Positions 9,196 to 18,144 of a DNA stretch of 64,000 nucleotides are shown here, piece after piece (within the stretch, counting starts at the first letter, position 1; each line of letters starts with the position of its first letter). Below the pieces are notes generated by a model. The model saw only the letters and a program-made list of their open reading frames with translations. It made no database searches and was not told the origin of the DNA. Position numbers and translations under genes: made by a program. This DNA is from Flavobacterium supellecticarium (GTDB lineage Bacteria; Bacteroidota; Bacteroidia; Flavobacteriales; Flavobacteriaceae): contig NZ_SSNZ01000004.1 in the NCBI RefSeq assembly GCF_004801375.1, forward strand, positions 124,001 through 188,000. Direction: 5' to 3'.

Positions 9196-9304
9196 CAGGA
9201 AAATGGTGATATTTTTTTAGCATTAATTCGAAAAATGTTCGTAAAATATCACTACCTTTATAAGTGAATTCTCTGGATAATCAACAACTTATAAATCACT
9301 TCTA

Positions 9305-9766
9305 ATGAAAAAAGTAATTCTAGCCGTAGTTTGTATCGCTTTTGCGATGACCTCGTGTAAAAAAGAAAACAAAGCCGATAGTGACGGAGCAAACACTGAA
9401 AAAAGCAGCACGTCACTGGCAAAAAGTAGTGAAAATGTATTGGATTGGGACGGAACTTATAAAGGTGTAACCCCTTGTGCCGATTGTGAAGGTATCGAAA
9501 CCACCGTTACCCTTAACCGGGATAAAACGTATGTGATGACGACCAAATACCAGGGCAAAGGGAACGACATCCTCCAGGTAACAGGATCCTTCAGCTGGAG
9601 TGATGATGGCAGTACAGTAGAACTGGAAAATATAAAAGATGGCCCGAACAAGTTTTTGGTAGGCGCCAATCAGTTGATCATGCTGGACATGGAAGGAAAA
9701 AAAATAACCGGGGCACTTGCAAAGAAATATGTTTTAAACAAAGAGATGAATGTCCCAGAAAATTAA
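9305..9766 (+). CDS. NlpE-like lipoprotein (copper/envelope stress)
   Basis: A 153-residue lipoprotein: the signal peptide ends in a lipobox with MTSC, Cys18 being the lipidated residue. The mature domain matches the N-terminal domain of NlpE, with WDGTYKGVTPCADCEGIETTVTL carrying the CxxC pair and a short lipocalin-like barrel after it. In E. coli NlpE reports copper and surface stress to CpxA; here only the N-terminal domain is present and no Cpx pair is nearby, so a signalling role is not shown. The META-domain lipoprotein follows after 6 bp and is probably cotranscribed. Confidence 0.8.
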   Translation: MKKVILAVVCIAFAMTSCKKENKADSDGANTEKSSTSLAKSSENVLDWDGTYKGVTPCADCEGIETTVTLNRDKTYVMTTKYQGKGNDILQVTGSFSWSDDGSTVELENIKDGPNKFLVGANQLIMLDMEGKKITGALAKKYVLNKEMNVPEN

Positions 9767-9772
9767 ACGAAT

Positions 9773-10198
9773 ATGAAAAAAGTAACTTTATCATTACTAA
9801 CCCTGGCTTTAGTTTCCATAGGCTGTAACACTGCTAAAAAAACAACCGCAACCGCTTCCCTCGAAGGAACCAAATGGAAATTGGTTGAATTAAACGGAAA
9901 ACCGGTTTCACAAACCCAAATGGGTAAGGATGTTTACCTGCAGTTGGACGCAAAAGACCATCGCATTTCAGGGTTTAGTGGTTGTAATGGTTTTGGCGGT
10001 ACCTATACCCTTAAAGAAGGAAGCCGTATCGAACTTTCACAATTAATGGGTACACTGATGGCTTGTCCGGATCTGGACACCGAAACCGCTTTTTTAGAAG
10101 TACTTCGCACTGTGGATAATTACAACCACAACGGTAAAACATTACAACTAAATAAAGCCCGAATGGCGCCACTGGCAAAATTTGAAGCTGCAAAATAA
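9773..10198 (+). CDS. META domain (HslJ-like) lipoprotein
   Basis: A 141-residue lipoprotein with a signal peptide ending in VSIGC (lipidated Cys18). The rest is a META/HslJ domain: LEGTKWKLVELNGKPV at the start, the conserved SGFSGCNGFGGTY core with its Cys, and GTLMACPDLDTE with the second Cys. HslJ in E. coli is a heat-inducible outer-membrane protein linked to novobiocin resistance; the function in Bacteroidetes is not established. It is translationally close to the NlpE-like gene (6 bp gap), and a strong terminator follows directly. Confidence 0.85.
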   Translation: MKKVTLSLLTLALVSIGCNTAKKTTATASLEGTKWKLVELNGKPVSQTQMGKDVYLQLDAKDHRISGFSGCNGFGGTYTLKEGSRIELSQLMGTLMACPDLDTETAFLEVLRTVDNYNHNGKTLQLNKARMAPLAKFEAAK

Positions 10199-10224
10199 AA
10201 AAAACGCCTCCGGGCGTTTTTTTT
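10197..10224. terminator. Bidirectional rho-independent terminator
   Basis: GC-rich stem aacgcc-tccg-ggcgtt with an A run before and a T run after, between the convergent META-domain and PPK2 genes. It can work on both strands. Confidence 0.85.
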
Positions 10225-10228
10225 GTAC

Positions 10229-11107
10229 TTACTCCTTTTGTAAGGCATCGCGATAAGATACGATATGCTTTTTAATTTCCGGATCCAATTCCGGCTCTTT
10301 AATGTCCGTATATTTTTCCAGCTCGTCTAATATTGTTTTTGCTACGATATAACGACACGTCTCTTTATTATCAGCCGGAACCACATACCAGGGCGCATGT
10401 TTTTTGGATGTATTATTAATCGCTTCTTCATAATACTGCTGGTATTCGTCCCATCTAGCCCGCTCTTTTAAATCCCCGGGTGAAAATTTCCAGTTGTGCT
10501 CCTCTTTGTCCAAACGTCGTAACAAGCGCTGACGCTGCTCTTCCTTACTCAAATGCAGAAAAAACTTTAAAACAATGGTACCATTTTGGACAATATGCTT
10601 TTCAAAATTATTGATCTGCTCGTACCGCTTTTGCCAGAAATCGGCCGGTATATCGGCTACCGATTCGATTCCGGGTAAATTCTCATTCAGTATATATTCC
10701 GGATGTACACGAGTGACCAGTACATTTTCGTATTGCGTACGATTAAAAACGGAGAACTTTCCTTTTTCCGGTAACGCCATATAATGCCGCCATAAATAAT
10801 CGTGTTCCAGTTCGGACGAATTGGGTGTTTTAAAACTATGCACTACCACGCCACGGGAATTAAATTCCTTAAAAACTTCCCGAATCAGACTATCTTTTCC
10901 GGCGGTATCCATTCCCTGCAAACAAATCAGTACGCCATAGCGATTGTGTGCATACATTTTGTCCTGAAGTTTGCTCAGTTTTTCTCTGGTTTTTTCCAAT
11001 GCTTTGGATTTCTTTTTTTCGGAAGTATCTATATTTAAAGCAGTCGGTAAATCAGATAATTTAATGCTACTGTCCACTCTAAAATCATCGCACTTAATAG
11101 TTTTCAT
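10229..11107 (-). CDS. ppk2: Polyphosphate kinase 2 family phosphotransferase
   Basis: A 292-residue PPK2-family enzyme, which moves phosphate between polyphosphate and nucleotides. Walker A is GMDTAGKD at residues 65-72, preceded by the family strand YGVLICLQ. The Walker B/lid region FNRTQYENVLVTRVH (121-135) resembles the class III type, which can act on AMP and ADP; the W-x-F and RWDEYQQYYEEAI segments are also typical. Whether it mainly makes NTP or NMP/NDP cannot be read from sequence alone. Single gene, convergent with the META-domain gene through a shared terminator. Confidence 0.87.
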   Translation of the reverse strand: MKTIKCDDFRVDSSIKLSDLPTALNIDTSEKKKSKALEKTREKLSKLQDKMYAHNRYGVLICLQGMDTAGKDSLIREVFKEFNSRGVVVHSFKTPNSSELEHDYLWRHYMALPEKGKFSVFNRTQYENVLVTRVHPEYILNENLPGIESVADIPADFWQKRYEQINNFEKHIVQNGTIVLKFFLHLSKEEQRQRLLRRLDKEEHNWKFSPGDLKERARWDEYQQYYEEAINNTSKKHAPWYVVPADNKETCRYIVAKTILDELEKYTDIKEPELDPEIKKHIVSYRDALQKE

Positions 11108-11237
11108 ACGCCTGGGGAATTAGATGTTTCTATAAAAATAAGAATATTTTGACGCATTCGGAAGAATTTTCCGTGGCTTTTTCCGCAACTTTCAAAAATA
11201 ATGCGGTACTTTGATAGTACTAATTAAGCGCATCATC

Positions 11238-12071
11238 ATGAATCGACTTACTTTGGAATTATTATTTCAGATCATCGGCGTCGGATCGGCTTCCGGGCTT
11301 ATTTTCGACCATTCCGTTTTGAATATAATCAGCGATAACAGCTCCTATTTATACGAATACGAAACCAAATCGGCGAATCTTAAACGCCATCCGTTATTGG
11401 AAAACCCGGCTGAAAACATCGCCAAAAAAATCAAACCCGATTTTGAAGCGATTACTTCGTATGCCGACACCTTATATCTTTTCGGATCAGGGTCTACAGT
11501 AAACCGAAACAAAATGGTAAAAGTAAATGCAAAGACCAAAAAAGTTGTATCAGTGGTTGATATTTCCGACTTATATGCAGCCATGCAAACCTTTGCCGGG
11601 CTTAGTTCCGAAAATTTTAATATCGAAGGCGTGGCCTATAATGGCAAAAGCTGGTACTTTTTTAACAGAGGCAATGGTACAACCGGAAAAAATATTGTTT
11701 TTACGATAGAAGGTAAAAACCTGGTGGATGATTTTAATATTATTTTCAGCGAATTAAAACTACCGAAAATCAAAGGGGTGCGTACCGGTTTTACCGATGC
11801 GACATTGGTTCAGGACAAGCTTTATTTTTTGGCCGCGGCCGAAGACACCAATTCGACCTATAACGACGGAGCGGTTTTAGGAAGTGTAATCGGGCGGATC
11901 GACATCGAAAAAATGAAAATTGATTTTACCCGAACGATAACGGACACTCATAAATTTGAAGGACTTACCTTGTATGCTGATTCTGAAGCGGAAATTTCCT
12001 TTTTACTATGCGAAGACAATGATACCGAAAAACTCCAAGCCGATATCTATCGTTTGCGCTTAAAAAAATAA
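11238..12071 (+). CDS. Hypothetical protein, propeller-like (DUF6929-like)
   Basis: A 277-residue protein from the ATG at 11238; a TTG 27 bases earlier would add nine residues. The N-terminus LELLFQIIGVGSASGLIFDHSVLNIISDNSSYLYEY lacks a clear signal peptide. Repeated strand blocks (LYLFGSGSTVNRNKMVKVN, FNIEGVAYNGKSWYFFNRGNG, KLYFLAAAEDTNSTYNDGAVLGS, KFEGLTLY) suggest a beta-propeller-like fold. I recall similar Flavobacteria proteins under a DUF6929-type name but cannot verify this. Function unknown. It is divergent from the PPK2 gene. Confidence 0.65.
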   Translation: MNRLTLELLFQIIGVGSASGLIFDHSVLNIISDNSSYLYEYETKSANLKRHPLLENPAENIAKKIKPDFEAITSYADTLYLFGSGSTVNRNKMVKVNAKTKKVVSVVDISDLYAAMQTFAGLSSENFNIEGVAYNGKSWYFFNRGNGTTGKNIVFTIEGKNLVDDFNIIFSELKLPKIKGVRTGFTDATLVQDKLYFLAAAEDTNSTYNDGAVLGSVIGRIDIEKMKIDFTRTITDTHKFEGLTLYADSEAEISFLLCEDNDTEKLQADIYRLRLKK

Positions 12072-12212
12072 ACATTTTTCTTTAATTAAATCGTTACACT
12101 ATTCCAATACCCGTTGTTGTCTACGGATATTTTTTTTTGTAATCTGCTAACAGTATAAACAAAAATTAATATTGGAATACAGTTATTTACAAAAATAATT
12201 CTTACATTTATA

Positions 12213-12279
12213 AGGAACTCTTTCTGATAAAAATTTGTTAATCCCAACAAAAAGCAGTGTCATCCGCACTGGAGTTCCT
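12213..12279 (+). other. Possible structured RNA element (three-way junction) before the efflux operon
   Basis: Three nested stems can be drawn: outer aggaactc (12213) with gagttcct (12272), inner tttgtt (12234) with aacaaa (12246), and cagtg (12255) with cactg (12267). A T-rich TATTTTTG follows and could be either a terminator tail for the preceding gene or a -7 box for marR. A second inverted repeat, attccaata (12101) / tattggaat (12170), lies upstream. The rest of the gap 12072-12309 shows nothing else. Confidence 0.35.
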
Positions 12280-12309
12280 ATTTTTGTAGTTGCTTAAACA
12301 ACCATTGTT

Positions 12310-12756
12310 ATGGAAACCATTTTTACTACGGAGAATCTATATAACTTACTATCGGGTCGCATTCCGTCGGCCTTCAATCGCGCTTTATTAAACCAGTTTA
12401 AAGCCAATGGCATCAACTTAACCAAAGAACAATGGTCCATTTTGGCTGTTTTATGGAAAAAAGATGGTTGCTCCCAACAAGTGCTGGCCGACGAAACCTA
12501 TCGTGACAAACCCAGCATCACCCGTTTAATTGATCATTTGGAAAAAGAAGGCTTAGCCGAACGTCGTCCGGATAAAAAAGACCGACGTCTGAACCTGATT
12601 TTCCTAACCGAACAAGGTCGGTCGTTGGAAGAAGGCGCTATGAAAGTCGTTGATCAGACCGTTAACTCAGCCGTACGCGATATCGATCCGGAAGTTATTC
12701 AATTGGTAAGAGACACTTTTATTCGGATTTATAATAACCTGGAAACAAAAAAATAA
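12310..12756 (+). CDS. MarR family transcriptional regulator
   Basis: A 148-residue winged-helix regulator of the MarR family. The recognition region reads GCSQQVLADETYRDKPSITRLIDHLEKEGLAERRPDKKDRR with the conserved DxR wing (KKDRRLN), around residues 55-98. Such proteins usually repress a neighbouring efflux operon and release DNA when a phenolic or drug ligand binds. It is first in a run of four genes, one base before the TolC-type gene, so it very likely controls its own operon. The intergenic inverted repeat at 12101/12170 is a candidate operator. Confidence 0.88.
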   Translation: METIFTTENLYNLLSGRIPSAFNRALLNQFKANGINLTKEQWSILAVLWKKDGCSQQVLADETYRDKPSITRLIDHLEKEGLAERRPDKKDRRLNLIFLTEQGRSLEEGAMKVVDQTVNSAVRDIDPEVIQLVRDTFIRIYNNLETKK

Positions 12757-12757
12757 A

Positions 12758-14134
12758 ATGAAAAAACACGTACTACTCTCTTTGATTTCACTCTTTTGTC
12801 TGGCGGAAGGCTATTCGCAGATAGCGGTTTCGGCTTCACTGGACGATGCGATACAAAAAGCATTGGCAAAGAGCAGTTCGGTAAAAAACAAAGAACTGGA
12901 AATCGAAAAACTAAATCTGCAAAAAAAGAGTATCTGGAATAAATACATCCCAACGGTAGAAGCTACGGCGATGTATCTATATTTCGACAACCGGATGACC
13001 ATCGATTTACCTACGGTTACGGTTGCCAATTATCCGTTATTGGATGGTAAGACTTCCTTTGACAACTACGGGAATATTTTTCATGGCGGTGTTATGGCCA
13101 AAACGGTACTCTTCAGCGGACTTCAGATACCAAACGGTGCGAAAGCGATCGAACAAAAAGCGATCGGAACCGCCTACTTAACCGAATCGGAAAAAGACGG
13201 TATCGTAAAAGATGTGATTAACACTTTTGATCAGCTGGCACTTCTGGACGAAGTCGAACGCCTGATCAACGACAGTGAGAAACGTCTAAATGCTGAGACT
13301 TTACGCGTAACAAAAGCTATTGAACAAGGATTGGCTATCCCGTATGACCGGGATAAAATAAAACTGGCGACACTGGAACTTTCGTCCAAAAAAATCGAAA
13401 TGGAAGGAAAACGCAAAGTCGTACTCAAAAAAATAAGTTACCTGACCGGTTATTCAAATGAAGAAATCAAAAACGTACAGTACCAACTGGCTCCGTATTT
13501 AATCAGTCAAAATCTGACAACTGATAACAAACAGGAAATCAAAGCACTGGAATCATTTAAATCGGCTTATCACTATGCATTGAAAAAAGAAAAAGGAACC
13601 TTCCTGCCAACTTTAGGTGCTTTTGGAGGCGTTACCTATTCCAGTTTATTTGATGCGAATGCGACCACACCGCCACTTCCGATATTCGGTCAACCGCTAA
13701 ATTTAGGCTTGAACGAACTTACCATTAGTCAGAACTGGATTATTGGTGCGGCTTTAAAATGGGAAATTTTTAGTGGTTTTGAACGCAAACACAAAGTTCA
13801 CGAAGCGAAAATCAACATCGAACAGGTTCAAAATCAGATTGACGACACCAAAGAAAAACTACAGTTGTTACTGGAAAACAATTATGCCAATTATAACGTG
13901 TTGAATCAGAAAACGGAAATCGCCGATCAACAGGAAAAAGTAGCCCGTAACAATTTGAATCTGGCGATCAAACAATACAAAGAAGGACTGATCAATATTT
14001 CCGAACGACTGGAAGCCGAAAACGATATGTATAAAGCCGCATTAAACAAAGTCAGTACATTAATCGAACAACGTCTGTCGGCCATCGAAACCGTGATCGC
14101 AACCGGCGAACTTACCAATTATTTATCCAAATAA
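12758..14134 (+). CDS. TolC family outer-membrane efflux protein
   Basis: A 458-residue outer-membrane factor. After a signal peptide ending near GYSQIA, the protein shows the duplicated TolC pattern: long amphipathic helices (DDAIQKALAKSSSVKNKELEIEKLNLQKKS and the C-terminal INIEQVQNQIDDTKEKLQ) and short barrel strands. The end ALNKVSTLIEQRLSAIETVIATGEL is typical of OEP repeats. It forms the outer-membrane channel for the adaptor and permease encoded next; the gap to the adaptor is 10 bp. Confidence 0.9.
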   Translation: MKKHVLLSLISLFCLAEGYSQIAVSASLDDAIQKALAKSSSVKNKELEIEKLNLQKKSIWNKYIPTVEATAMYLYFDNRMTIDLPTVTVANYPLLDGKTSFDNYGNIFHGGVMAKTVLFSGLQIPNGAKAIEQKAIGTAYLTESEKDGIVKDVINTFDQLALLDEVERLINDSEKRLNAETLRVTKAIEQGLAIPYDRDKIKLATLELSSKKIEMEGKRKVVLKKISYLTGYSNEEIKNVQYQLAPYLISQNLTTDNKQEIKALESFKSAYHYALKKEKGTFLPTLGAFGGVTYSSLFDANATTPPLPIFGQPLNLGLNELTISQNWIIGAALKWEIFSGFERKHKVHEAKINIEQVQNQIDDTKEKLQLLLENNYANYNVLNQKTEIADQQEKVARNNLNLAIKQYKEGLINISERLEAENDMYKAALNKVSTLIEQRLSAIETVIATGELTNYLSK

Positions 14135-14144
14135 AACCAGCATT

Positions 14145-15098
14145 ATGAAACATACACTTACGCTACTAGCCTCAGTTTCCTTACTTATTGGATGTAATAA
14201 GCCCGAAAACGACAAAAAGATACAAGGGAAGGTCGAAAAAGAACAGATTGCCGTTGTGAGCAAAGTTCCGGGTAAGCTTGTCAAAATATTTGTCAAAGAA
14301 GGCGACCTGGTTCATAAAGGCGATACGTTGGCCATACTGGATATCCCGGAAGTTGACGCTAAAAAAAGTCAGGCCGAAGGTGCCGTTATTTCGGCCAAAG
14401 CACAATACAATATGGCCGTTAAAGGCGCGACAGATAACCAGATCAAACAATTGGAAGCCAAGCAAAAAGCCCTGAAAGAACAATATGATTTTGCCCAAAA
14501 ATCCATTCGTAGATTGAGCAATATGCTAAAAGACTCACTGGTTTCCCAACAAACCTATGACGAAGCTTTTGCCAAATACCAGGGCGCACAATCCCAATAT
14601 ATAGCCGTACAAGCCGAACTGGACGATGCCAAAAAAGGGGCACGAATCGAACAACAAACCATGGCTCTAGGACAACAGGATCGTGCTTTGGGTGCACTCA
14701 AAGAAGTAGAAACCGCCGATAAAGAGCGGTATGTCATCGCACCACAGGATATGAGTATCGAGACAATCACATTGAGTGTAGGTGAATTGGCATTACCCGG
14801 TTATACCTTGTTTAACGGTTATGTTGACAATTCGTTGTATTTCCGATTTACACTACCGGAAAGCCAATTGGATAAAGTCAAAAAAGGACAGGAATTATCC
14901 GTTTATGTACCGTATAAAAAGCAGGATTTTAAAGGCAAAGTGACCACGATCAAACAATTGGGAGCCTACGGAAACATTGCAACCGCCTACCCGGATTATG
15001 AAATGCAGGAAAGTTTGTTTGAGATCAAAATAACGCCTATCGACACCAATGCATCCAAAGACCTGATCACCAAAACCACAGTCACTTTAGCACTATAA
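14145..15098 (+). CDS. HlyD-family periplasmic adaptor (membrane fusion) protein
   Basis: A 317-residue membrane fusion protein. The N-terminus has a lipoprotein signal (LLIGC, Cys17). A biotinyl-lipoyl-like half (VVSKVPGKLVKIFVKEGDLVHKGDTLAILD) is followed by a coiled-coil hairpin rich in Ala, Gln and Lys (about residues 70-180) and then the second half and beta-barrel domain (LSVGELALPGYTLF, KKGQELSVYVPY). It should link the inner-membrane permease to the TolC-type channel. It sits 10 bp after tolC and 4 bp before the permease. Confidence 0.88.
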   Translation: MKHTLTLLASVSLLIGCNKPENDKKIQGKVEKEQIAVVSKVPGKLVKIFVKEGDLVHKGDTLAILDIPEVDAKKSQAEGAVISAKAQYNMAVKGATDNQIKQLEAKQKALKEQYDFAQKSIRRLSNMLKDSLVSQQTYDEAFAKYQGAQSQYIAVQAELDDAKKGARIEQQTMALGQQDRALGALKEVETADKERYVIAPQDMSIETITLSVGELALPGYTLFNGYVDNSLYFRFTLPESQLDKVKKGQELSVYVPYKKQDFKGKVTTIKQLGAYGNIATAYPDYEMQESLFEIKITPIDTNASKDLITKTTVTLAL

Positions 15099-15102
15099 GC
15101 CT

Positions 15103-16260
15103 ATGGAAAATTTCGGATCACTGATAAAAAGAGAATTTCGGTTTTTCTGGCAGAACAAAGTCCTCCGTTTATTATTTATCGGAGCACCATTGCTCTATGG
15201 TATCTTGCTGGGTTATGTATACGGCAAAGGAAAAGTAACCGATTTACCCATCGTAGTTGTAGACGAAGATCGCAGTGAAATGAGCGCCAAGGCGATCCAG
15301 ATGTTTCAGGACAACGAAGTACTGAACATCGCCGCAACCTTATATGATCAGAACAATTTATCGCAGATTGCAATCGATAAAGAAGCCACCTGTGTAGTAT
15401 TGATTCCCAAAGGTTTTGAAAAAAAGGTACTCACCAAAAAGTATCCTGAGATCGTCACGATTGTCAATACTTCCAACGTACTAACGGCCAATTATGCTTC
15501 AACCGCTTTACAGGTTTGCCTCGGAACCCTGAAAGCCGGCGTACAAATCGAAACGCTGCGCAAACAAGGTACACCGGAAAATCTGGTTATGACACAATAC
15601 GAGCCGTTCCGAACCACCTTTATCAAAAAATACAACCGCAGTACCAACTATATGTATTTCTTATGGCCAGGTGTTTTGGCTACGGTTTTACAACAGGTTT
15701 TATTATTGGGACTCGCCTTATCGTTTGCATCGGAATATGAAAACGAAACGTTTAAAGAATTGGTACAAAAATGCCCATCGCTATTAAAACTGATCACGAT
15801 AAAAATTGTTCCGTATCTGATTATGAGTTTTGGTTTATGGATTTTATACTGGTTGTTTACCCTATGGTTCCGTATTCCGTTTTTCGATAATTTAGGACCG
15901 CTGACATTTGTAGCCGGTATTTTTGTGATTGCGGTTTGTTTTATCGGTATTTTGGTCAGTATCCTGATTCCGAACCAGCTTAAAGCCACCGAAATCCTAA
16001 TGGTCATTGCGACACCAAGTTTTATTTTGAGTGGCTTTACATGGCCGTTAAGTCAGATGCCATTTTGGGTACAATGTGTCGCCGATGTCATTCCGCTAAC
16101 GCATTTCTTAAAAGCTTTTCGTATTCTGATTATCGAGAATGGTGATTTATCCCAAACGGTAAGTGCGATCCGGAATATGATACTAATTGCCGTAATCTGC
16201 GGAATTGCTTCGTATGTGGCATTGTATTTTAAACGCAAAGCCGTACTTAAAGAAGAATAA
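15103..16260 (+). CDS. ABC-2 type transporter permease (YhhJ/YbhR-like)
   Basis: A 385-residue inner-membrane permease with one helix near the N-terminus (VLRLLFIGAPLLYGILLGYVYG), a periplasmic domain of ~130 residues and five C-terminal helices, the usual ABC2_membrane_3 layout. The segment LSGFTWPLSQMPFWVQCVADVIPLTHFLKAFR is the family signature. Related transporters work with an HlyD-type adaptor and a separate ATPase. No ATP-binding gene is in this operon; the ATPase must be encoded elsewhere, or the permease is used differently. Confidence 0.88.
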   Translation: MENFGSLIKREFRFFWQNKVLRLLFIGAPLLYGILLGYVYGKGKVTDLPIVVVDEDRSEMSAKAIQMFQDNEVLNIAATLYDQNNLSQIAIDKEATCVVLIPKGFEKKVLTKKYPEIVTIVNTSNVLTANYASTALQVCLGTLKAGVQIETLRKQGTPENLVMTQYEPFRTTFIKKYNRSTNYMYFLWPGVLATVLQQVLLLGLALSFASEYENETFKELVQKCPSLLKLITIKIVPYLIMSFGLWILYWLFTLWFRIPFFDNLGPLTFVAGIFVIAVCFIGILVSILIPNQLKATEILMVIATPSFILSGFTWPLSQMPFWVQCVADVIPLTHFLKAFRILIIENGDLSQTVSAIRNMILIAVICGIASYVALYFKRKAVLKEE

Positions 16261-16272
16261 CTTTAAATGTTA

Positions 16273-16293
16273 CAGCTGACAGGTTTTGAAAAC
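16273..16293. repeat. Degenerate REP-like half palindrome
   Basis: cagctgacaggttttgaaaac matches the left arm and loop of the intact palindrome 20 bp further on but has lost the right arm. It looks like a decayed copy. Confidence 0.5.
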
Positions 16294-16312
16294 AATTGGT
16301 TCTTATAGCAAA

Positions 16313-16345
16313 ACACCTGACAGGTTTTGGAAACCTGTCAGGTGT
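16313..16345. repeat. REP-like palindrome, copy 2
   Basis: Same 15-bp arms as at 461 (acacctgacaggttt / aaacctgtcaggtgt) with loop tgg. It lies between the convergent permease and ABC-F genes, next to their terminator. Confidence 0.85.
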
Positions 16346-16360
16346 AATCAACGCAATAAA

Positions 16361-16394
16361 AAAGAGCGGCTCTACACCGCTCTTTCTTTTTTAT
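16361..16394. terminator. Terminator between the efflux operon and the ABC-F gene
   Basis: Stem aaagagcgg (16361-16369) / ccgctcttt (16377-16385) with a T-rich tail on the plus strand and an A run before it, so it can serve both convergent genes. Confidence 0.75.
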
Positions 16395-18022
16395 TTTTCA
16401 ATTTCCCTAAGGTTTTCCATTTTCTTAAATTCCAGGAATCCTTTGATATCTTCGAAATGCTCCCGTACACGTTTGTTTCCAAACTCAAATACTTTGGTTG
16501 CCAATCCGTCCAAAAAGTCCCTGTCGTGCGACACCAGAATCAACGTACCGTCGAAATCTTTTAAGGCATCCTTAATGATATCTTTGGTTTTCATATCCAG
16601 GTGGTTTGTTGGCTCATCCAGAATCAATACGTTAACCGGCTCCAATAATAACTTGATCATTGCCAAACGTGTTTTTTCTCCTCCGGATAATACTTTTACT
16701 TTTTTCGTGGTATTATCACCGCTAAACATAAAAGCCCCTAATAAATCTTTGATTTTGGTACGGATATCGCCTACCGCGATATGATCGATTGTTTCAAAAA
16801 CCGTTAGATTCTCATCTAATAAAGACGCCTGATTCTGAGCAAAATACCCCACTTTTACATTGTGTCCCACTTCCAGTTTTCCTTCGAAATCGATCTCCTT
16901 CATAATCGCTTTGATCATCGTCGATTTTCCTTCTCCGTTCTTTCCGACAAAGGCTACTTTCTGTCCGCGTTCGATCACCATACTGGCATTTTTAAACACC
17001 ACATGATCACCATACGATTTTGAAAGCTCTTCCACTACAACCGGATATTGCCCCGAACGTGGCGACGGTGGGAATTTCAGGCGTAATGCCGAAGTATCCA
17101 CTTCATCCACTTCAACCAGTTCCAGTTTTTCAAGCATTTTTACCCGCGACTGTACCTGTAAGGTTTTGGAATAGGTACCTTTAAAACGATCGATAAACTC
17201 CTGCGTTTCGGCAATCATTTTTTGTTGTTCATCGTAGGCCTTTTGCTGGTGAATTCGTCGGTCTTTACGCAATTCCAGATAATCGGAATATTTAGCTTTA
17301 TAATCGTAAATACGTCCCATCGTTACTTCGATTGTACGATTCGTGATATTGTCGACAAAAGCACGGTCGTGGGAAATGACCATTACCGCTTTAGCCGAAT
17401 TGATCAAGAAATCTTCCAACCATTGAATACTTTCAATATCCATGTGGTTGGTTGGCTCATCCAACAGAATTAAATCCGGTTTTTGTAATAATATTTTAGC
17501 CAGTTCGATTCGCATACGCCATCCACCACTAAATTCGGATGTCGGGCGGTTAAAATCTTCACGAACAAACCCCAGTCCTTTTAATACTTTTTCAACTTCC
17601 GCTTCGTAATTAACTTCTTCGATCGAATAAAATTTTTCGCTTAATTCCGAAACCCTTTCGATCAGCTTCATATAATCATCACTTTCGTAATCGGTACGAA
17701 CGGTCAGTTGCTCATTCAGATCATCGATTTCGGTTTTCATTGCAAAAATCGCGGCAAATGCTTTTGAGGTTTCTTCAAAAACTGTCGCATCATCCTTTGT
17801 TAGCAAATGCTGTGGCAAATAGGCTATCACGGCTTCTTTTGGTGCCGATATCGCTCCGGTAGACGGTTTATTTACACCTGCAATAATCTTTAACAAAGTC
17901 GATTTACCCGCTCCGTTTTTCCCCATTAAGGCGATTTTGTCATTTTCATTGATGGCGAAAGTCACATCACTAAATAATGTTGTACCTCCAAACTGCACCG
18001 AAATATCGTTAACTGTAATCAT
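16391..18022 (-). CDS. ABC-F family ATPase
   Basis: A 543-residue soluble protein with two ABC ATPase domains and no membrane part, the ABC-F type that acts on ribosomes. The first Walker A, GKNGAGKST, is at residues 34-42, with SGGWRMRIELAK and LLDEPTNHMDIES behind it. A charged linker (about 240-310, EEQQKMIAETQEFIDRFKGTYSKTLQ) separates it from the second domain, which has GKNGEGKST, LSGGEKTRLAMIK and ILDEPTNHLD. The arrangement fits the YdiF/Uup-like group more than the classical resistance factors. A translation-factor role is likely; antibiotic resistance is not shown. Confidence 0.9.
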   Translation of the reverse strand: MITVNDISVQFGGTTLFSDVTFAINENDKIALMGKNGAGKSTLLKIIAGVNKPSTGAISAPKEAVIAYLPQHLLTKDDATVFEETSKAFAAIFAMKTEIDDLNEQLTVRTDYESDDYMKLIERVSELSEKFYSIEEVNYEAEVEKVLKGLGFVREDFNRPTSEFSGGWRMRIELAKILLQKPDLILLDEPTNHMDIESIQWLEDFLINSAKAVMVISHDRAFVDNITNRTIEVTMGRIYDYKAKYSDYLELRKDRRIHQQKAYDEQQKMIAETQEFIDRFKGTYSKTLQVQSRVKMLEKLELVEVDEVDTSALRLKFPPSPRSGQYPVVVEELSKSYGDHVVFKNASMVIERGQKVAFVGKNGEGKSTMIKAIMKEIDFEGKLEVGHNVKVGYFAQNQASLLDENLTVFETIDHIAVGDIRTKIKDLLGAFMFSGDNTTKKVKVLSGGEKTRLAMIKLLLEPVNVLILDEPTNHLDMKTKDIIKDALKDFDGTLILVSHDRDFLDGLATKVFEFGNKRVREHFEDIKGFLEFKKMENLREIEK

Positions 18023-18110
18023 GTTATGGTTGTATGCCTTTTAATTTTAAGGCGCAAAGATAGTTTTTTATTAGACAGTTCCTGTGGAATTTACCGTAAG
18101 TTTTTGGAAA

Positions 18111-18137
18111 TAAAAAAACCGGTAACTACCGGCTTTT
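18111..18137 (-). terminator. Terminator of the DEAD-like gene
   Basis: On the minus strand ccggt-agtt-accgg followed by seven T. It lies just after the stop of the gene at 18145. Confidence 0.75.
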
Positions 18138-18144
18138 TATCAGT

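Noticed and set aside
16286..16784. Plus-strand frames across the REP palindrome and the end of the ABC-F gene
   Set aside because: They begin in the palindrome and run antisense to the ABC-F ATPase. No start signal or domain.
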